The notes: a model not told the origin generated them from the letters alone. DNA of 21,802 bases from Clostridia bacterium (GCA_026001225.1 BNZQ01000029.1:1-21802), one strand, 5' to 3'; shown: positions 1-8,348, numbered from the stretch's first letter. Program-made: numbers and translations.

Positions 1-1
1 C

Positions 2-3000
2 TATGTGAATACGGGCGTAAATCGGGCGCAAATTTTGATGGACGCGCGCACCGCGCTGACGGTGATCAAGAACGCAAAAACGCAGGCTGCAACCGACATG
101 AACGTCTATGTCGCGAGCCTGCTCGCGTTGTATGAGAACGCGCAACAAACGGAAATTATCCGTTTACAGGGCATGGCTTTGAACACGGTTGCGGGCGCGT
201 TGACGGCGGCCGCGGCGGAAGCGGCCGTGCAGGCTTTAAAGGACGCGGTCGCGTTACTTCCCACCGCGCTGTTTTTGGCGCAAGAGCGCGCGGCGCAAAC
301 TCTGTCCGCCTATCTTCCGGCCGGCAGAAACGCAGACGACTACTATGCGGACGACCTTTCCGAGATCGTACGCTTGCGCGCCGCGTGGCTGAAAACCGTA
401 AACGATATCACCGACCCGACCAAAGCCGCCGACGCTCATACGAGCATTCAGAACGCGCAAGCCGAGATCGACAACGTCCAAACCAAGTGGCTGCGTATTG
501 AAGAATGGATGCGGGCGGCGCAGGTTCCGACGTTTGGGACGGCGATCGCGTTCGACGGCTTGGATGCGGCAAAGGCGGCGGCGGCAAAGGCGCGAAACGC
601 CTTCAACGACGCAACCGCGTTGACGGCGGAACAGCGCGCAAAGGTGGACGCGGCCGTTTTGACGGCTTTCGAGGCGGTCGAAACAACATTGGCGGAGATG
701 ACGGCGGCGCGGCAAGAGGCTTTGGATATGCTGACCTTGATCACGATGCACCCCGTCGGCGGTTTGACGCTTGCCGATTTAAACGGCGATTTGCATCAAA
801 GGATCAATAAAGCCGCGACGGATTACGGCGCGTGGAGCGCGTCGACCTATATTGCCGAGCAACAGAAAATCGTCACGTCGGTTTTTTACGCCGAGCTGTC
901 GGCCGTTCAAACGCAGTTGGGGCACTTGACGGCGGCAAAAGCCGTGCTGGATACAATCGACGCGTTGCCGACGTTCGCCGCGTTCAGCGACTTGACGCCC
1001 GCCAACGCGCAAAAATTACAGGCGGCTTCGGAGGCTTTGACGGCCTATGAAACTGCGGGCAAGCCGGCCGGATTGATCGGCACGGCGGCGCGGGACAAAT
1101 TGGCCGCCGCGGGCGCGGACAAGGACGCTTTGGAAAAGGCGCAAGAGGTTTATAATTTAATTCGCGCGTTGCCGTCGAATGTAAACGTCCTTGAAATCAT
1201 GACGCACGAAACCGCCGTAGACGCGGCGACGGCGAAATACGGCGATTTGGTAACGGCCCAAAACAAATTTATCGACTTGGTGGGAACCGCCAATCATGAT
1301 TATTTGATCAATGCGGCCGCCCGAATAGCCGACTTGAAACGGGAAGCCGTCGATGCGTGCGGTTTGGTGAATACCTTGCCGAGCGTTGGCACGGTTAAGT
1401 TGACCGACGACGGCGCGGTCAACGCCGCGAAGGAGGCGTTCGGCAAATTGACGGAAGACCAAAAGGCATTTGCCGATCCGTCGAAAGCGTATGCCGGTAG
1501 ATTGGCCGATTTGGAAAACGAATTGAAGCAAATCCGCGACGCGATCAACAGAGTGAATGCCTATTTGCCGGGCGTGCGGACGGCGGCGGATTATTACGAC
1601 GACGCGGACGGCCTGCAAAGGCTCAATGAGATCAAGACACAAGCGGCCGCGGACATGGGAACGAAAATTTTGAGCGCGATTACGGGCGTTTCGGGCGCGG
1701 AAGCCACGGCAAAAAGCCTGATCGACGGCGTCCGAACCAAGTGGCAACGCATTGAAGAATGGATGCAAGCGGCGCAGGTTCCGACGTTCGGGACGGCGGT
1801 CGCGTTCGACGGCTTGGATGCGGAAAAGGCGGCGGCGGCGAAGGCGCGGAACGCCTATAACGACACAACCGCATTGACGGCGGAACAGCGCGCAAAGGTG
1901 GACGCGGCCGTTTTGGCGGCTTTCGAGGCGGTCGAAACAAAACTGACGGAGGCGACGGCGGCTCTCGCGGAGGCGCAAAGCCTGCACTCGTGGACTCTCT
2001 CCGCATTGCCGGCGGCGGATACGATCGTGATGACCAATCGGGAAACGATGATCGGATTGTATAAGAACGCGGCGGAGCAGGCGTTGACGAAGTATGACGC
2101 GTGGGCGGCTTCGGCGGACGCGATTTGCCAAGAACAATTGAAAATTGTCCTTGCCGCCGACCGCGCGAAGCTGGTCGCGGTGAAAAACCGCTTCATCAAT
2201 TTGGAAGCGGCGAAGCCCGTATACGATAAGATCGCGGCGTTGCCCGCGCTTGCGAATATCACGCTCGTGCACGAAGCCGAAATCAATGCGGCGCAAACGG
2301 AATACGCCGCTTTGAATACGAAGTCGGACGTGCAGGCGTTGATCAGCAATTACGGTACATTGACCGCGGCTTTGCAGAAAATCGCGGACTTGAACGCGGC
2401 GAAGACGGAGCTGACCACTCAACGGAATACGGCTAAAACGGCTTTGGACACGTATATGACCGGATTTGTTCAAGCGGATTACGACTCGGCGGAGTGGGAT
2501 GCGATTCGGACGTACTTACAGAACGGAAAGGACGCGATAGACGCGGCGGCTTTGAGCGAGATTACGGCGGCTTTGGAAGCGGCGAAAGGTTTAATCGGCG
2601 CGGTGCCGACCAAAGCGGCGAAGGAATTGGCGGCGGTGAAGCTCAAAGCGCAGGATTTAAAGACCGCGATCGGAACATTGCCCTCGGCAAGCGCCGTTAC
2701 GATGATGAATTTGACGGCGATGCTCGCGCACAGGAACGCGGCGGAACAGGCGATAACGGAATACGATTCGTGGGCCTCGTTGAGTTATGCCGATCAGTTG
2801 AAGGTCATCGTCACAACGGAGGATTACGCGAAGTTGACGGCGTTGAAAGCCCGTTTGGATAACTTGACTGCGGCGAAGCCCGCATACGACAGGATCGCGG
2901 CGTTGCCCGCGCTTGCGAATATCACGCTCGTGCACGAAGCCGAAATCAACGCGGCTCAAACGGAATACGCCGCTTTGAATACAAAGCCTGACGCGCAGGC

Positions 3001-4348
3001 ATTGGTAAGCAATTACGGTGCGTTGACTGCGGCTTTGCAGGAAATCGCGGATTTGAAAGCGGCGCAGGGTACGCTGGCCACTCAACGGAATACGGCTAAA
3101 ACGGCTTTGGACACGTATATGATCGGATTTGTTCAAGCGGATTACGACTCGGCGGAGTGGGACGCGATTCGGACGTACTTACAGAACGGAAAGGACGCGA
3201 TAGACGCGGCGGCTTTGAGCGGGATTACGGTGGCTTTGGAAGCGGCGAGGGCGTCGATCGGCGCGGTGCCGACCAAAGCGGCGAAGGAATTGGCGACGGC
3301 GGTCGATGCGGCGCAAACCGTGAAAGCGCAAATTGTTTCATTGCCCTCGGCAAATGCCGTTACGATGACGAATTTGACGGCGATGCTCGCGCACAAGAGC
3401 GCGGCGGAACAGGCGATCGCGGCGTATGAATCCTGGACTTCCGCTTATGCCGATCAGCAAAAAGCGATCGTCACGTCGGCGGATTACGCAAACCTTGTCG
3501 CATTGCGCGACCGTTTGAACAATTTGACGGCGGCGAGGCCCGCATATAACGCGATCGCGGCGTTGCCCGCGCTTGCTAATATCACGCTCGTGCACGAAAC
3601 CGAAATCAACGCGGCAAAAACGGAATATGACGCTTTGAATACGGAGCCTGACGCGCAGGCGTCGGTCGGCAATTCGGGCGCGTTGACCGCGGCGTTGCAA
3701 AAAATCGCGGATTTGAAAGCGGCGAAGAACGCGTTGGAAACGCAACGGCAGGCCGCTAAAACGGCTTTGGACGCATATGTGAGCGGTTTGAATCCGGCGG
3801 ACTACGGCGACACGGAGTGGGTGCTGATCACGGATTATGCAAACGGCGGAAAAGAGGTTGTCGACGCGGCCGACGCGGCCGGCGTCACGGCGGCCCGCAC
3901 GGCGGCAGAAGCGCGTATCAGCGCGGTGCCGACAAAAACGGCGAAGGAATTGTCCGATAAGAAAACGGCGGCGCGGGCAGTTGTGAACGCCTATAATCCC
4001 GCCGATTACAACGGCACCGAAACGTCGGGCGATTATCAGGTGATCGCGAAAGCCAAAGACGACGCATGGAAAGCGATCGCGGACGCTTCGGGCGCCGCGG
4101 GCGTTCAGGCCGCGCAGGACGTGTTCCTAAACACGGTGAAAAATATCGCCAAGAAGGACGGCACGACCATCCCCGGCGGCGACGGCGGCAATAACGGCAA
4201 TCCCGTGGCGCCCGTCACCGGCGAGGCTCCCGCCGGTTACCTCGCGGTGGGGATCGGCGTCATCGCGGCGGTCACGCTGGGCCTGCTGTACTTCGGCATT
4301 TTGCGGCCGGCGGTCAAGGGCGCGCGCGCGAAAAAATATTATAATTGA
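2..4348 (+). CDS. Large Ala-rich repeat surface protein with C-terminal sorting signal, 5' partial
   Basis: The reading frame is open to the window edge, so the true start and any signal peptide lie outside; GTG at 5 is only the first possible start codon. The protein is almost entirely Ala/Leu/Lys/Asp-rich predicted helix built from degenerate ~70-residue modules of the type ALP-(x)n-VN-AA-x-AY-x-AL, as seen in many Firmicutes surface proteins. Residues about 160-231 and 578-649 are near copies, and about 668-1330 holds three 220-224-residue tandem units. The C-terminus has a Gly/Asn linker, APVTGE at residues 1402-1407 (an LPxTG-like motif with Ala for Leu), a hydrophobic segment and a basic tail (RPAVKGARAKKYYN). 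That order is the classic sortase-substrate layout. A role as a wall-anchored adhesin or spacer is inferred; no catalytic domain is visible. No sortase gene is in the window. Confidence 0.85.
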   Translation, partial: YVNTGVNRAQILMDARTALTVIKNAKTQAATDMNVYVASLLALYENAQQTEIIRLQGMALNTVAGALTAAAAEAAVQALKDAVALLPTALFLAQERAAQTLSAYLPAGRNADDYYADDLSEIVRLRAAWLKTVNDITDPTKAADAHTSIQNAQAEIDNVQTKWLRIEEWMRAAQVPTFGTAIAFDGLDAAKAAAAKARNAFNDATALTAEQRAKVDAAVLTAFEAVETTLAEMTAARQEALDMLTLITMHPVGGLTLADLNGDLHQRINKAATDYGAWSASTYIAEQQKIVTSVFYAELSAVQTQLGHLTAAKAVLDTIDALPTFAAFSDLTPANAQKLQAASEALTAYETAGKPAGLIGTAARDKLAAAGADKDALEKAQEVYNLIRALPSNVNVLEIMTHETAVDAATAKYGDLVTAQNKFIDLVGTANHDYLINAAARIADLKREAVDACGLVNTLPSVGTVKLTDDGAVNAAKEAFGKLTEDQKAFADPSKAYAGRLADLENELKQIRDAINRVNAYLPGVRTAADYYDDADGLQRLNEIKTQAAADMGTKILSAITGVSGAEATAKSLIDGVRTKWQRIEEWMQAAQVPTFGTAVAFDGLDAEKAAAAKARNAYNDTTALTAEQRAKVDAAVLAAFEAVETKLTEATAALAEAQSLHSWTLSALPAADTIVMTNRETMIGLYKNAAEQALTKYDAWAASADAICQEQLKIVLAADRAKLVAVKNRFINLEAAKPVYDKIAALPALANITLVHEAEINAAQTEYAALNTKSDVQALISNYGTLTAALQKIADLNAAKTELTTQRNTAKTALDTYMTGFVQADYDSAEWDAIRTYLQNGKDAIDAAALSEITAALEAAKGLIGAVPTKAAKELAAVKLKAQDLKTAIGTLPSASAVTMMNLTAMLAHRNAAEQAITEYDSWASLSYADQLKVIVTTEDYAKLTALKARLDNLTAAKPAYDRIAALPALANITLVHEAEINAAQTEYAALNTKPDAQALVSNYGALTAALQEIADLKAAQGTLATQRNTAKTALDTYMIGFVQADYDSAEWDAIRTYLQNGKDAIDAAALSGITVALEAARASIGAVPTKAAKELATAVDAAQTVKAQIVSLPSANAVTMTNLTAMLAHKSAAEQAIAAYESWTSAYADQQKAIVTSADYANLVALRDRLNNLTAARPAYNAIAALPALANITLVHETEINAAKTEYDALNTEPDAQASVGNSGALTAALQKIADLKAAKNALETQRQAAKTALDAYVSGLNPADYGDTEWVLITDYANGGKEVVDAADAAGVTAARTAAEARISAVPTKTAKELSDKKTAARAVVNAYNPADYNGTETSGDYQVIAKAKDDAWKAIADASGAAGVQAAQDVFLNTVKNIAKKDGTTIPGGDGGNNGNPVAPVTGEAPAGYLAVGIGVIAAVTLGLLYFGILRPAVKGARAKKYYN
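482..695 (+). repeat. Intragenic repeat, copy 1 of 2
   Basis: This stretch of the surface-protein gene recurs at 1736-1949, offset by exactly 1254 bp (418 codons). It encodes EEWMRAAQVPTFGTAIAFDG and the following KARNAF.DATALTAEQRAKVDAAVL region. DNA identity is high, so the duplication is fairly recent or maintained by recombination. Confidence 0.85.
1736..1949 (+). repeat. Intragenic repeat, copy 2 of 2
   Basis: This is the second copy of the segment at 482-695 and encodes EEWMQAAQVPTFGTAVAFDG and the following helix. Differences are scattered single substitutions, many of them synonymous. Weaker similarity extends upstream of both copies (NAYLPGVRTAADYYDD versus SAYLPAGRNADDYYAD), so the ancestral unit is longer than the near-identical core. 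Confidence 0.85.
2006..4000 (+). repeat. Three tandem ~220-codon units in the surface-protein gene
   Basis: The units begin at the Leu-Pro codons at 2006, 2678 and 3341, giving periods of 672 and 663 bp. Each carries ALPALANITLVHE and, near its end, IGAVPTKAAKEL or ISAVPTKTAKEL. Units 1 and 2 share a nearly identical stretch of over 90 bp (from about 2469 and 3132) encoding DYDSAEWDAIRTYLQNGKDA. Unit 3 is more diverged. Such repeats allow copy-number change by recombination. Confidence 0.85.
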
Positions 4349-4367
4349 CGCGAATTGTCCGCTCAAA

Positions 4368-4415
4368 TTTTCAGAAAGGGCGCGGGGGAACCTTTTTATA
4401 AAAAGGTTCCCCCGT
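4368..4415 (+). repeat. Palindromic dispersed repeat, copy 1
   Basis: The stem pairs 4383-4397 with 4400-4414 around an AT centre (GGGGGAACCTTTTT against AAAAAGGTTCCCCC). A left flank of TTTT-CAG-AAAGGGCGC resembles copies at 9410-9460 and 18683-18729. It lies between the surface-protein stop and punA and could act as a terminator. There is no clean T-run after the stem, and the other copies do not sit consistently at gene ends. Confidence 0.8.
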
Positions 4416-4428
4416 AAAAGAAAAAAAC

Positions 4429-5256
4429 ATGGATAAAACTGACGAAACCGACAAAATCCAAACGGCGTATTTATCGCTGAAAAGCAAAATCGATTTAAAG
4501 CCCCGAATCGGGATCGTGCTGGGTAGCGGCTTGGGGGACTTCGCGGACTCCTTACAAAAGGACGCCGTGATTCCCTACGGCGCGGTCAAGGGTTTTCCGG
4601 TCGGTACGGTGAGCGGCCACGCGGGTAGGTTCGTGTTCGCCCGCATCGGGGACAAGCCCGTGTTGGTCATGCAGGGGCGCGTGCATTATTACGAGGGCTA
4701 TCCGATGTCCGACGTGGTGCTGCCCGTGCGCGTGATGGCGTTGCTCGGCGTCAAGGTTTTGTTCCTGACCAATGCGGCGGGCGGCATCAACCGCGCGTTT
4801 CGGAAGGGCAGTCTGATGGCGATCACCGACCATATTTGCGCCGCGCCCAATCCGCTGATCGGGCCGAATTCGGATTTTTTAGGCAAACGCTTTCCCGATA
4901 TGACCGAGGTCTACGACCGCAAATTATCGGATATCCTGTTTGCAATCGCGCGGGAAGAAAATATCCCGTTGCAGCGCGGGGTATACTATCAATGCACGGG
5001 GCCGTCGTTCGAGACGCCCGCGGAAATCCGCATGATGGAGCGCATGGGTGCGGACGCGGTGGGCATGTCCACCGCCGTCGAGGCGATCGCGGCGCGGCAC
5101 GCGGGACTGCGCGTGGCGGGCGTTTCGGCGATTTCCAATTTGGCGGCGGGCTTCGGCGAGGAGCTGTCGCACAACGACGTGACCGAAGCGGCAAAGCTGT
5201 ACAAGGACAATCTCGCCAAATTGATTTCGGGCTTTGTCGAAAGAATTGAAGTATGA
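4429..5256 (+). CDS. punA: Purine-nucleoside phosphorylase (trimeric PNP family)
   Basis: This cytoplasmic enzyme splits inosine- and guanosine-type nucleosides with phosphate into free base and (deoxy)ribose-1-phosphate. Family motifs are clear in the 275 residues: GIVLGSGLGDFAD near the N-terminus (phosphate loop), GHAGRFVF, MQGRVHYYEGY, FLTNAAGGIN, and GADAVGMSTAVEA followed by GVSAISNLAAG (nucleoside pocket; the Asn replaces the Asp-free 6-oxopurine pattern as usual in this family). Length matches the family norm of about 270. The ATG at 4429 is favoured because only a short leader precedes the glycine-rich loop, although no good Shine-Dalgarno is present (AAAAGAAAAAAAC). The stop overlaps the next start as ATGA, so the two proteins are probably translationally coupled in purine salvage. 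Confidence 0.95.
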   Translation: MDKTDETDKIQTAYLSLKSKIDLKPRIGIVLGSGLGDFADSLQKDAVIPYGAVKGFPVGTVSGHAGRFVFARIGDKPVLVMQGRVHYYEGYPMSDVVLPVRVMALLGVKVLFLTNAAGGINRAFRKGSLMAITDHICAAPNPLIGPNSDFLGKRFPDMTEVYDRKLSDILFAIAREENIPLQRGVYYQCTGPSFETPAEIRMMERMGADAVGMSTAVEAIAARHAGLRVAGVSAISNLAAGFGEELSHNDVTEAAKLYKDNLAKLISGFVERIEV

Positions 5257-6656
5257 TACGTTTTTATAACGCGCAAATACTGAAACGAAATCAGGACGGC
5301 CGATATTATACCGAATCAGGTGAGATTGTCACGGACGGCGCGAGGATTTTGCACGTCGGCGCGCCGATTTCTTTTTCCGACCGCAGTTCCCGACTTCCGG
5401 CCCCCGACTCTCAACCTTCCCGCGACATCGATTGTCACGGGAATTTACTGATCCCCGGTTTCAAAAATTGTCATACGCATTCGGCGATGACCTTGTTGCG
5501 GGGCGCGGGCGAGGGCTTGCCCCTGAAACGTTGGTTATATGAGCGCATTTTCCCGCTCGAATCCCGCATGATGCCCGAAGACGTGTATTTCGCGGCGCAT
5601 TTGGCGATCGCCGAATATTTGGCGGGCGGTACGACGGCGGCGCAGGACATGTACTTTTACGCCGACGAAACGGCGCGCGCGGTAACTGAAGCGGGCTTTC
5701 GGTGCGTCGGCGTGGGCGCGTCCGCGGATTCGGACGGCAAGACCGAGGAATCGCTGCGGAGGCAAGAGGAGCTTTTAAAAAAATACACTGCGGGCGGGGC
5801 TTTTTCGTTCCGCGTCGGATTTCATGCCGAATACACCGCGAGCGACGCGTTGCTGAAAGGCGTCAAAATATTGTCCGAAAGGTTTCAATCGCCCGTGCAT
5901 TTCCATTTATCGGAAACGGAAGCCGAGGTGCGGGAATGTTTGGCTCGGACGGGGAAAACGCCTCCCGAACGGATCGCCTCTTTCGGCCTGTTCGGGCGGG
6001 GCGGGGCGGCGTATCATTGCGTGCATTTGCGGGACGGTGATTTAAAATATTTTTCGCACGAAGGCGCATGCATCGGCGAATGCGGGCGGCAGGCGTCCGA
6101 TCGGTTCGGTCGCGTAGGAGAGTCCACTAATGATTATGAAAACGGCGGAATGTATATCGTGTCCAATCCCCGCAGCAATCTGAAATTGGGAAGCGGAAGC
6201 GCGCCTCTCAAAAAATACCTCGAAAAGGGTTTAAGGGTCGCGCTCGGCACCGACGGCGCGGCGAGTAATAACCGTTTATCCATGTTCGACGAGCTGAATA
6301 CGGCCGTTTTGCTCTCGAAAGTGAACGATGGGGGAATCGGAATCGGCGCGGACGCCGCGCTCGACGCGGCGTTTTACGACGGCGCGTTCGCGATGGGAAC
6401 GCCCGACGCCCGCGCTCTCGAAGTCGGTATGCGCGCCGATATCGTCTTGCTCGATATCGACCGCCCGAATATGCGCCCGCAGACAAATTCCGTCGATCGG
6501 CTTGTGTATTCGGCGTCGGATTCCAACGTCCTTTTGACCATGGTCGGGGGCAGGATTTTATACGAGAACGGGGAATATGCAACGGGCGTGGATTACGAAC
6601 GGGTGAAGCGGGAGTTCGAGGCGCGGGTGCGGCGTTTAAGTGAAACTGAAAACTGA
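5253..6656 (+). CDS. mtaD: MTA/SAH/adenosine-type deaminase (amidohydrolase superfamily)
   Basis: The 467-residue protein has the full metal site of the MtaD/SsnA amidohydrolases: HTH at 74-76, HFHLSE with His218 and Glu221, His255 in YHCVHL, and Asp334 in LGTDGAASNN. The sequence SNPRSNLKLGSG (304-315) is the family's substrate loop. Members deaminate S-adenosylhomocysteine, 5'-methylthioadenosine or adenosine to the inosine analogues, which fits the overlapping upstream phosphorylase. The exact substrate cannot be read from sequence. An insertion of about 25-28 residues (roughly 273-299, rich in Gly, Arg and Asp) separates the metal-binding HCVHL strand from the SNPRSN loop, where relatives have only a few residues. 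The start overlaps the punA stop (ATGA). Confidence 0.88.
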   Translation: MIRFYNAQILKRNQDGRYYTESGEIVTDGARILHVGAPISFSDRSSRLPAPDSQPSRDIDCHGNLLIPGFKNCHTHSAMTLLRGAGEGLPLKRWLYERIFPLESRMMPEDVYFAAHLAIAEYLAGGTTAAQDMYFYADETARAVTEAGFRCVGVGASADSDGKTEESLRRQEELLKKYTAGGAFSFRVGFHAEYTASDALLKGVKILSERFQSPVHFHLSETEAEVRECLARTGKTPPERIASFGLFGRGGAAYHCVHLRDGDLKYFSHEGACIGECGRQASDRFGRVGESTNDYENGGMYIVSNPRSNLKLGSGSAPLKKYLEKGLRVALGTDGAASNNRLSMFDELNTAVLLSKVNDGGIGIGADAALDAAFYDGAFAMGTPDARALEVGMRADIVLLDIDRPNMRPQTNSVDRLVYSASDSNVLLTMVGGRILYENGEYATGVDYERVKREFEARVRRLSETEN

Positions 6657-6748
6657 AAAATGAAAAGTTATGGATAAAAAACAAAGCGCGTATTGTGTTC
6701 TTGCCCGATAGATGTCAACCGTCTACGTTCAGTTTTCAATTTTCAGTT
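6644..6748. repeat. Inverted repeat between convergent genes
   Basis: AACTGAAAACTGAA at 6644-6657, overlapping the mtaD stop, pairs with 6728-6741 (13 of 14 bases), overlapping the stop of the opposite-strand PHP gene. The tract is a simple ACTGAAA/ATGAAA repeat that also recurs within each arm. It could form a bidirectional terminator-like fold, but the ~70-nt loop makes that uncertain. Confidence 0.4.
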
Positions 6749-7526
6749 GGATTTTTTTCCCTTCGTCCCAAACGGTATGATACTTAAATCCTACATTCCG
6801 CAGATGCTCTATGACGGCGGAGCGGGAACGGAACAGGTCGCCGGTGCGGTGCGCGTCGCTGCCGAAAACGATCGACTCGCCGCCCAATTCGCGGTACCGT
6901 TTCAGCACGTTGGCGGCGGGCAGGCAAGGCTGCGGCGCGCGGCGCACCGAGCTGTTGGCTTCCAAGCAGACGCCGCGTGAGATCATCGTTTTCAAAATGT
7001 CGTCGGCAAGGTCGGGCGCGGCCGTGTACATATCGACGTTTTCATACGGGCAGTTGCGCGCCACATATCCGAAATGACCGACCGTATCGAACCGGTAGGG
7101 CGCGTCCAAAGAGTCCCGCACGGCTTTCAGGTAATTGGTAAAAGCGGTTTTCACGTCATAGCGGTCGAAATAACCGTGATAGCAGTCCTCGCCGTCGATC
7201 AGGTGAGTGCTGTTGATGACGTACTCGAAGCGGTATTTTTTCACAATGTCCGCATAGTCGGACTTGCAATGCATATCGTATCCAAGCTCTATGCCGTAAG
7301 TCAGCCGGATTTGCCCCGCGTATTTTGTCCGCAGGCGCGCAAACTCCGCCGCGTAGCCGTCCAAATCGGAGGGCTCGATATCGATGCGGTTGCGGGCGAA
7401 ATCCAAATTGCAATGCTCCGTCGGGCATAAGTATCGGCAGCCCGCGCGGATCGCGGCCCGCACCATGTTTTCCAAGGTGTCGTCCGCGTCACCCGAAAAC
7501 AGGCTGTGCGTGTGAAAGTCCGTCAT
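6729..7526 (-). CDS. PHP-domain phosphatase, HisJ/histidinol-phosphatase family
   Basis: The 265-residue protein opens directly with the PHP metal motif (DFHTHS, His5 and His7). It then has TEH (37-38), GIELGY (Glu80), STH (His108), GHFGY (His151) and GSDAH (Asp224, His226), the complete trinuclear metal site of the family. Relatives dephosphorylate histidinol phosphate or other small phosphoesters. No histidine biosynthesis gene is nearby, so the substrate is left open. The ATG at 7526 lies only 6 nt downstream of a minus-strand TATAAT (7533-7538), with no Shine-Dalgarno, so the mRNA may be leaderless. It converges with mtaD and diverges from acpS. Confidence 0.88.
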   Translation of the reverse strand: MTDFHTHSLFSGDADDTLENMVRAAIRAGCRYLCPTEHCNLDFARNRIDIEPSDLDGYAAEFARLRTKYAGQIRLTYGIELGYDMHCKSDYADIVKKYRFEYVINSTHLIDGEDCYHGYFDRYDVKTAFTNYLKAVRDSLDAPYRFDTVGHFGYVARNCPYENVDMYTAAPDLADDILKTMISRGVCLEANSSVRRAPQPCLPAANVLKRYRELGGESIVFGSDAHRTGDLFRSRSAVIEHLRNVGFKYHTVWDEGKKIQLKIEN

Positions 7527-7532
7527 GTTGCT

Positions 7533-7556
7533 ATTATACCATATTTATGGTATAAT
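7533..7556. promoter_or_regulatory. Palindromic divergent promoter, PHP gene / acpS
   Basis: ATTATACCAT (7533-7542) and ATGGTATAAT (7547-7556) are perfect reverse complements around ATTT. Each arm supplies a consensus -10 box: TATAAT at 7551-7556 for the plus strand and at 7533-7538 for the minus strand. On the minus strand TTTACA sits 18 bp upstream of its -10; on the plus strand TTGCTA sits 17 bp upstream. The two promoters overlap, so polymerases should compete, and the palindrome could also bind a dimeric regulator. Confidence 0.7.
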
Positions 7557-7673
7557 TGTAAAATCGGACATTTACCTTATGTGTCCTATCCGCTGTTTCT
7601 TTTTTGGTCGGACTATTTTCTTTTGACGGGTATTCCTTGACGGGCTTTCTCAAAGAAAAATGTCCGTTTCGTT

Positions 7674-8051
7674 ATGGTCGGTATCGATATCGTACAAATC
7701 AACCGGATCGAACAAGCGGCGCGAAAGCCCGCTTTCTTGTCCCGCGTTTTCACGGACGCGGAGATCGGGTATTACAAAACGGCGGGGGAACGGCCGGAAA
7801 CGTTGGCGGGTATGTACGCCTTGAAGGAAGCCGCCGCCAAAGCGTTGGGAACGGGCTTTCGAGACTTTAACCTGAAAGAAATCGAGGTGACGCATGACGG
7901 ACTCGGCGCGCCGCGCGTCCGGTTCCTCGGCGGGGCCGACGGGATTTTCCGGCTAACCGGCGCGAAATCCGCCGAATGCTCGATATCGCACGAGCGCGAT
8001 TACGCGGTCGCGGTATGTTTTTTAAGGGAAGATATAAGCGGGAAGATATAA
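7674..8051 (+). CDS. acpS: Holo-[acyl-carrier-protein] synthase
   Basis: AcpS transfers 4'-phosphopantetheine from CoA to the conserved serine of acyl carrier protein, activating it for fatty-acid synthesis. The 125-residue protein shows GIDIVQI (Mg-binding Asp5), the AGMYALKEAAAKALGTGF helix (Glu52 and the K/E/A/KA signature), and SISHERDYAVA near the end, all diagnostic of the family at its usual length. No convincing Shine-Dalgarno precedes the ATG. The ~110-nt leader has a 9-bp inverted repeat at 7565-7573 and 7658-7666. The 3' end carries a 14-bp tandem duplication (8026-8039 and 8040-8053) that sets the stop codon and gives the tail SGKI. Confidence 0.93.
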   Translation: MVGIDIVQINRIEQAARKPAFLSRVFTDAEIGYYKTAGERPETLAGMYALKEAAAKALGTGFRDFNLKEIEVTHDGLGAPRVRFLGGADGIFRLTGAKSAECSISHERDYAVAVCFLREDISGKI

Positions 8052-8156
8052 GAGGGTCGGATAACGCACGATTTAACGGTACATATTCCCGCCGAAAGAG
8101 CGGGATACTATCATTAACGGTACGTTTAGAATCCACGAAACGGGAGATACTCTTTC

Positions 8157-8348
8157 ATGCCAAAGGCTATCGGAACAACGCCCAAAGAACCGACAGGACT
8201 TCCGCCGCATAAGATAAAAGAGCGGCAAATGAAGCGGGGTTATCGCGCTATGGCGAAAATCAACCTTGCCGAGTGCGGGTGCGGCGGCGACAGCCTTGCG
8301 GACTATGAAAAATGGCTGAAAGAGATTTCAACGGCAGAGAACAAATAA
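8157..8348 (+). CDS. Short MazE/EndoAI-like antitoxin lacking a DNA-binding domain
   Basis: This 63-residue protein sits directly before the MazF-type toxin and overlaps it by 37 bp in another frame. Its core [16 protein letters not shown] (25-40) matches the R-G-Y-x-x-M-A-x-I-N-L segment of EndoAI/MazE antitoxins, the part that inserts into the toxin. Family antitoxins normally carry a ribbon-helix-helix of about 45 residues before this segment. Here there is only a basic, Pro/Lys-rich 24-residue head, and no RHH-like coding is visible in 8052-8156. GGGAGA at 8142-8147, 9 nt before the ATG, is a good ribosome binding site. A toxin-neutralising role is inferred from the motif and context. Upstream, TTAACGGTAC occurs twice (8073, 8114) around a 6-bp hairpin (8087-8105) and could be regulatory. 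Confidence 0.7.
   Translation: MPKAIGTTPKEPTGLPPHKIKERQMKRGYRAMAKINLAECGCGGDSLADYEKWLKEISTAENK

Noticed and set aside
1157..2473. 438-codon open frame on the minus strand inside the surface-protein gene
   Set aside because: It is Arg-rich, has no ribosome binding site, and mirrors the repeats of the plus-strand gene, which has coherent domains and a sorting signal. High GC with few stops explains it.
4382..4415. Simple rho-independent terminator call for the palindromic repeat
   Set aside because: A proper T-run after the stem is missing, and the other two copies lie in contexts that do not match termination in the same orientation, so it is listed as a repeat instead.
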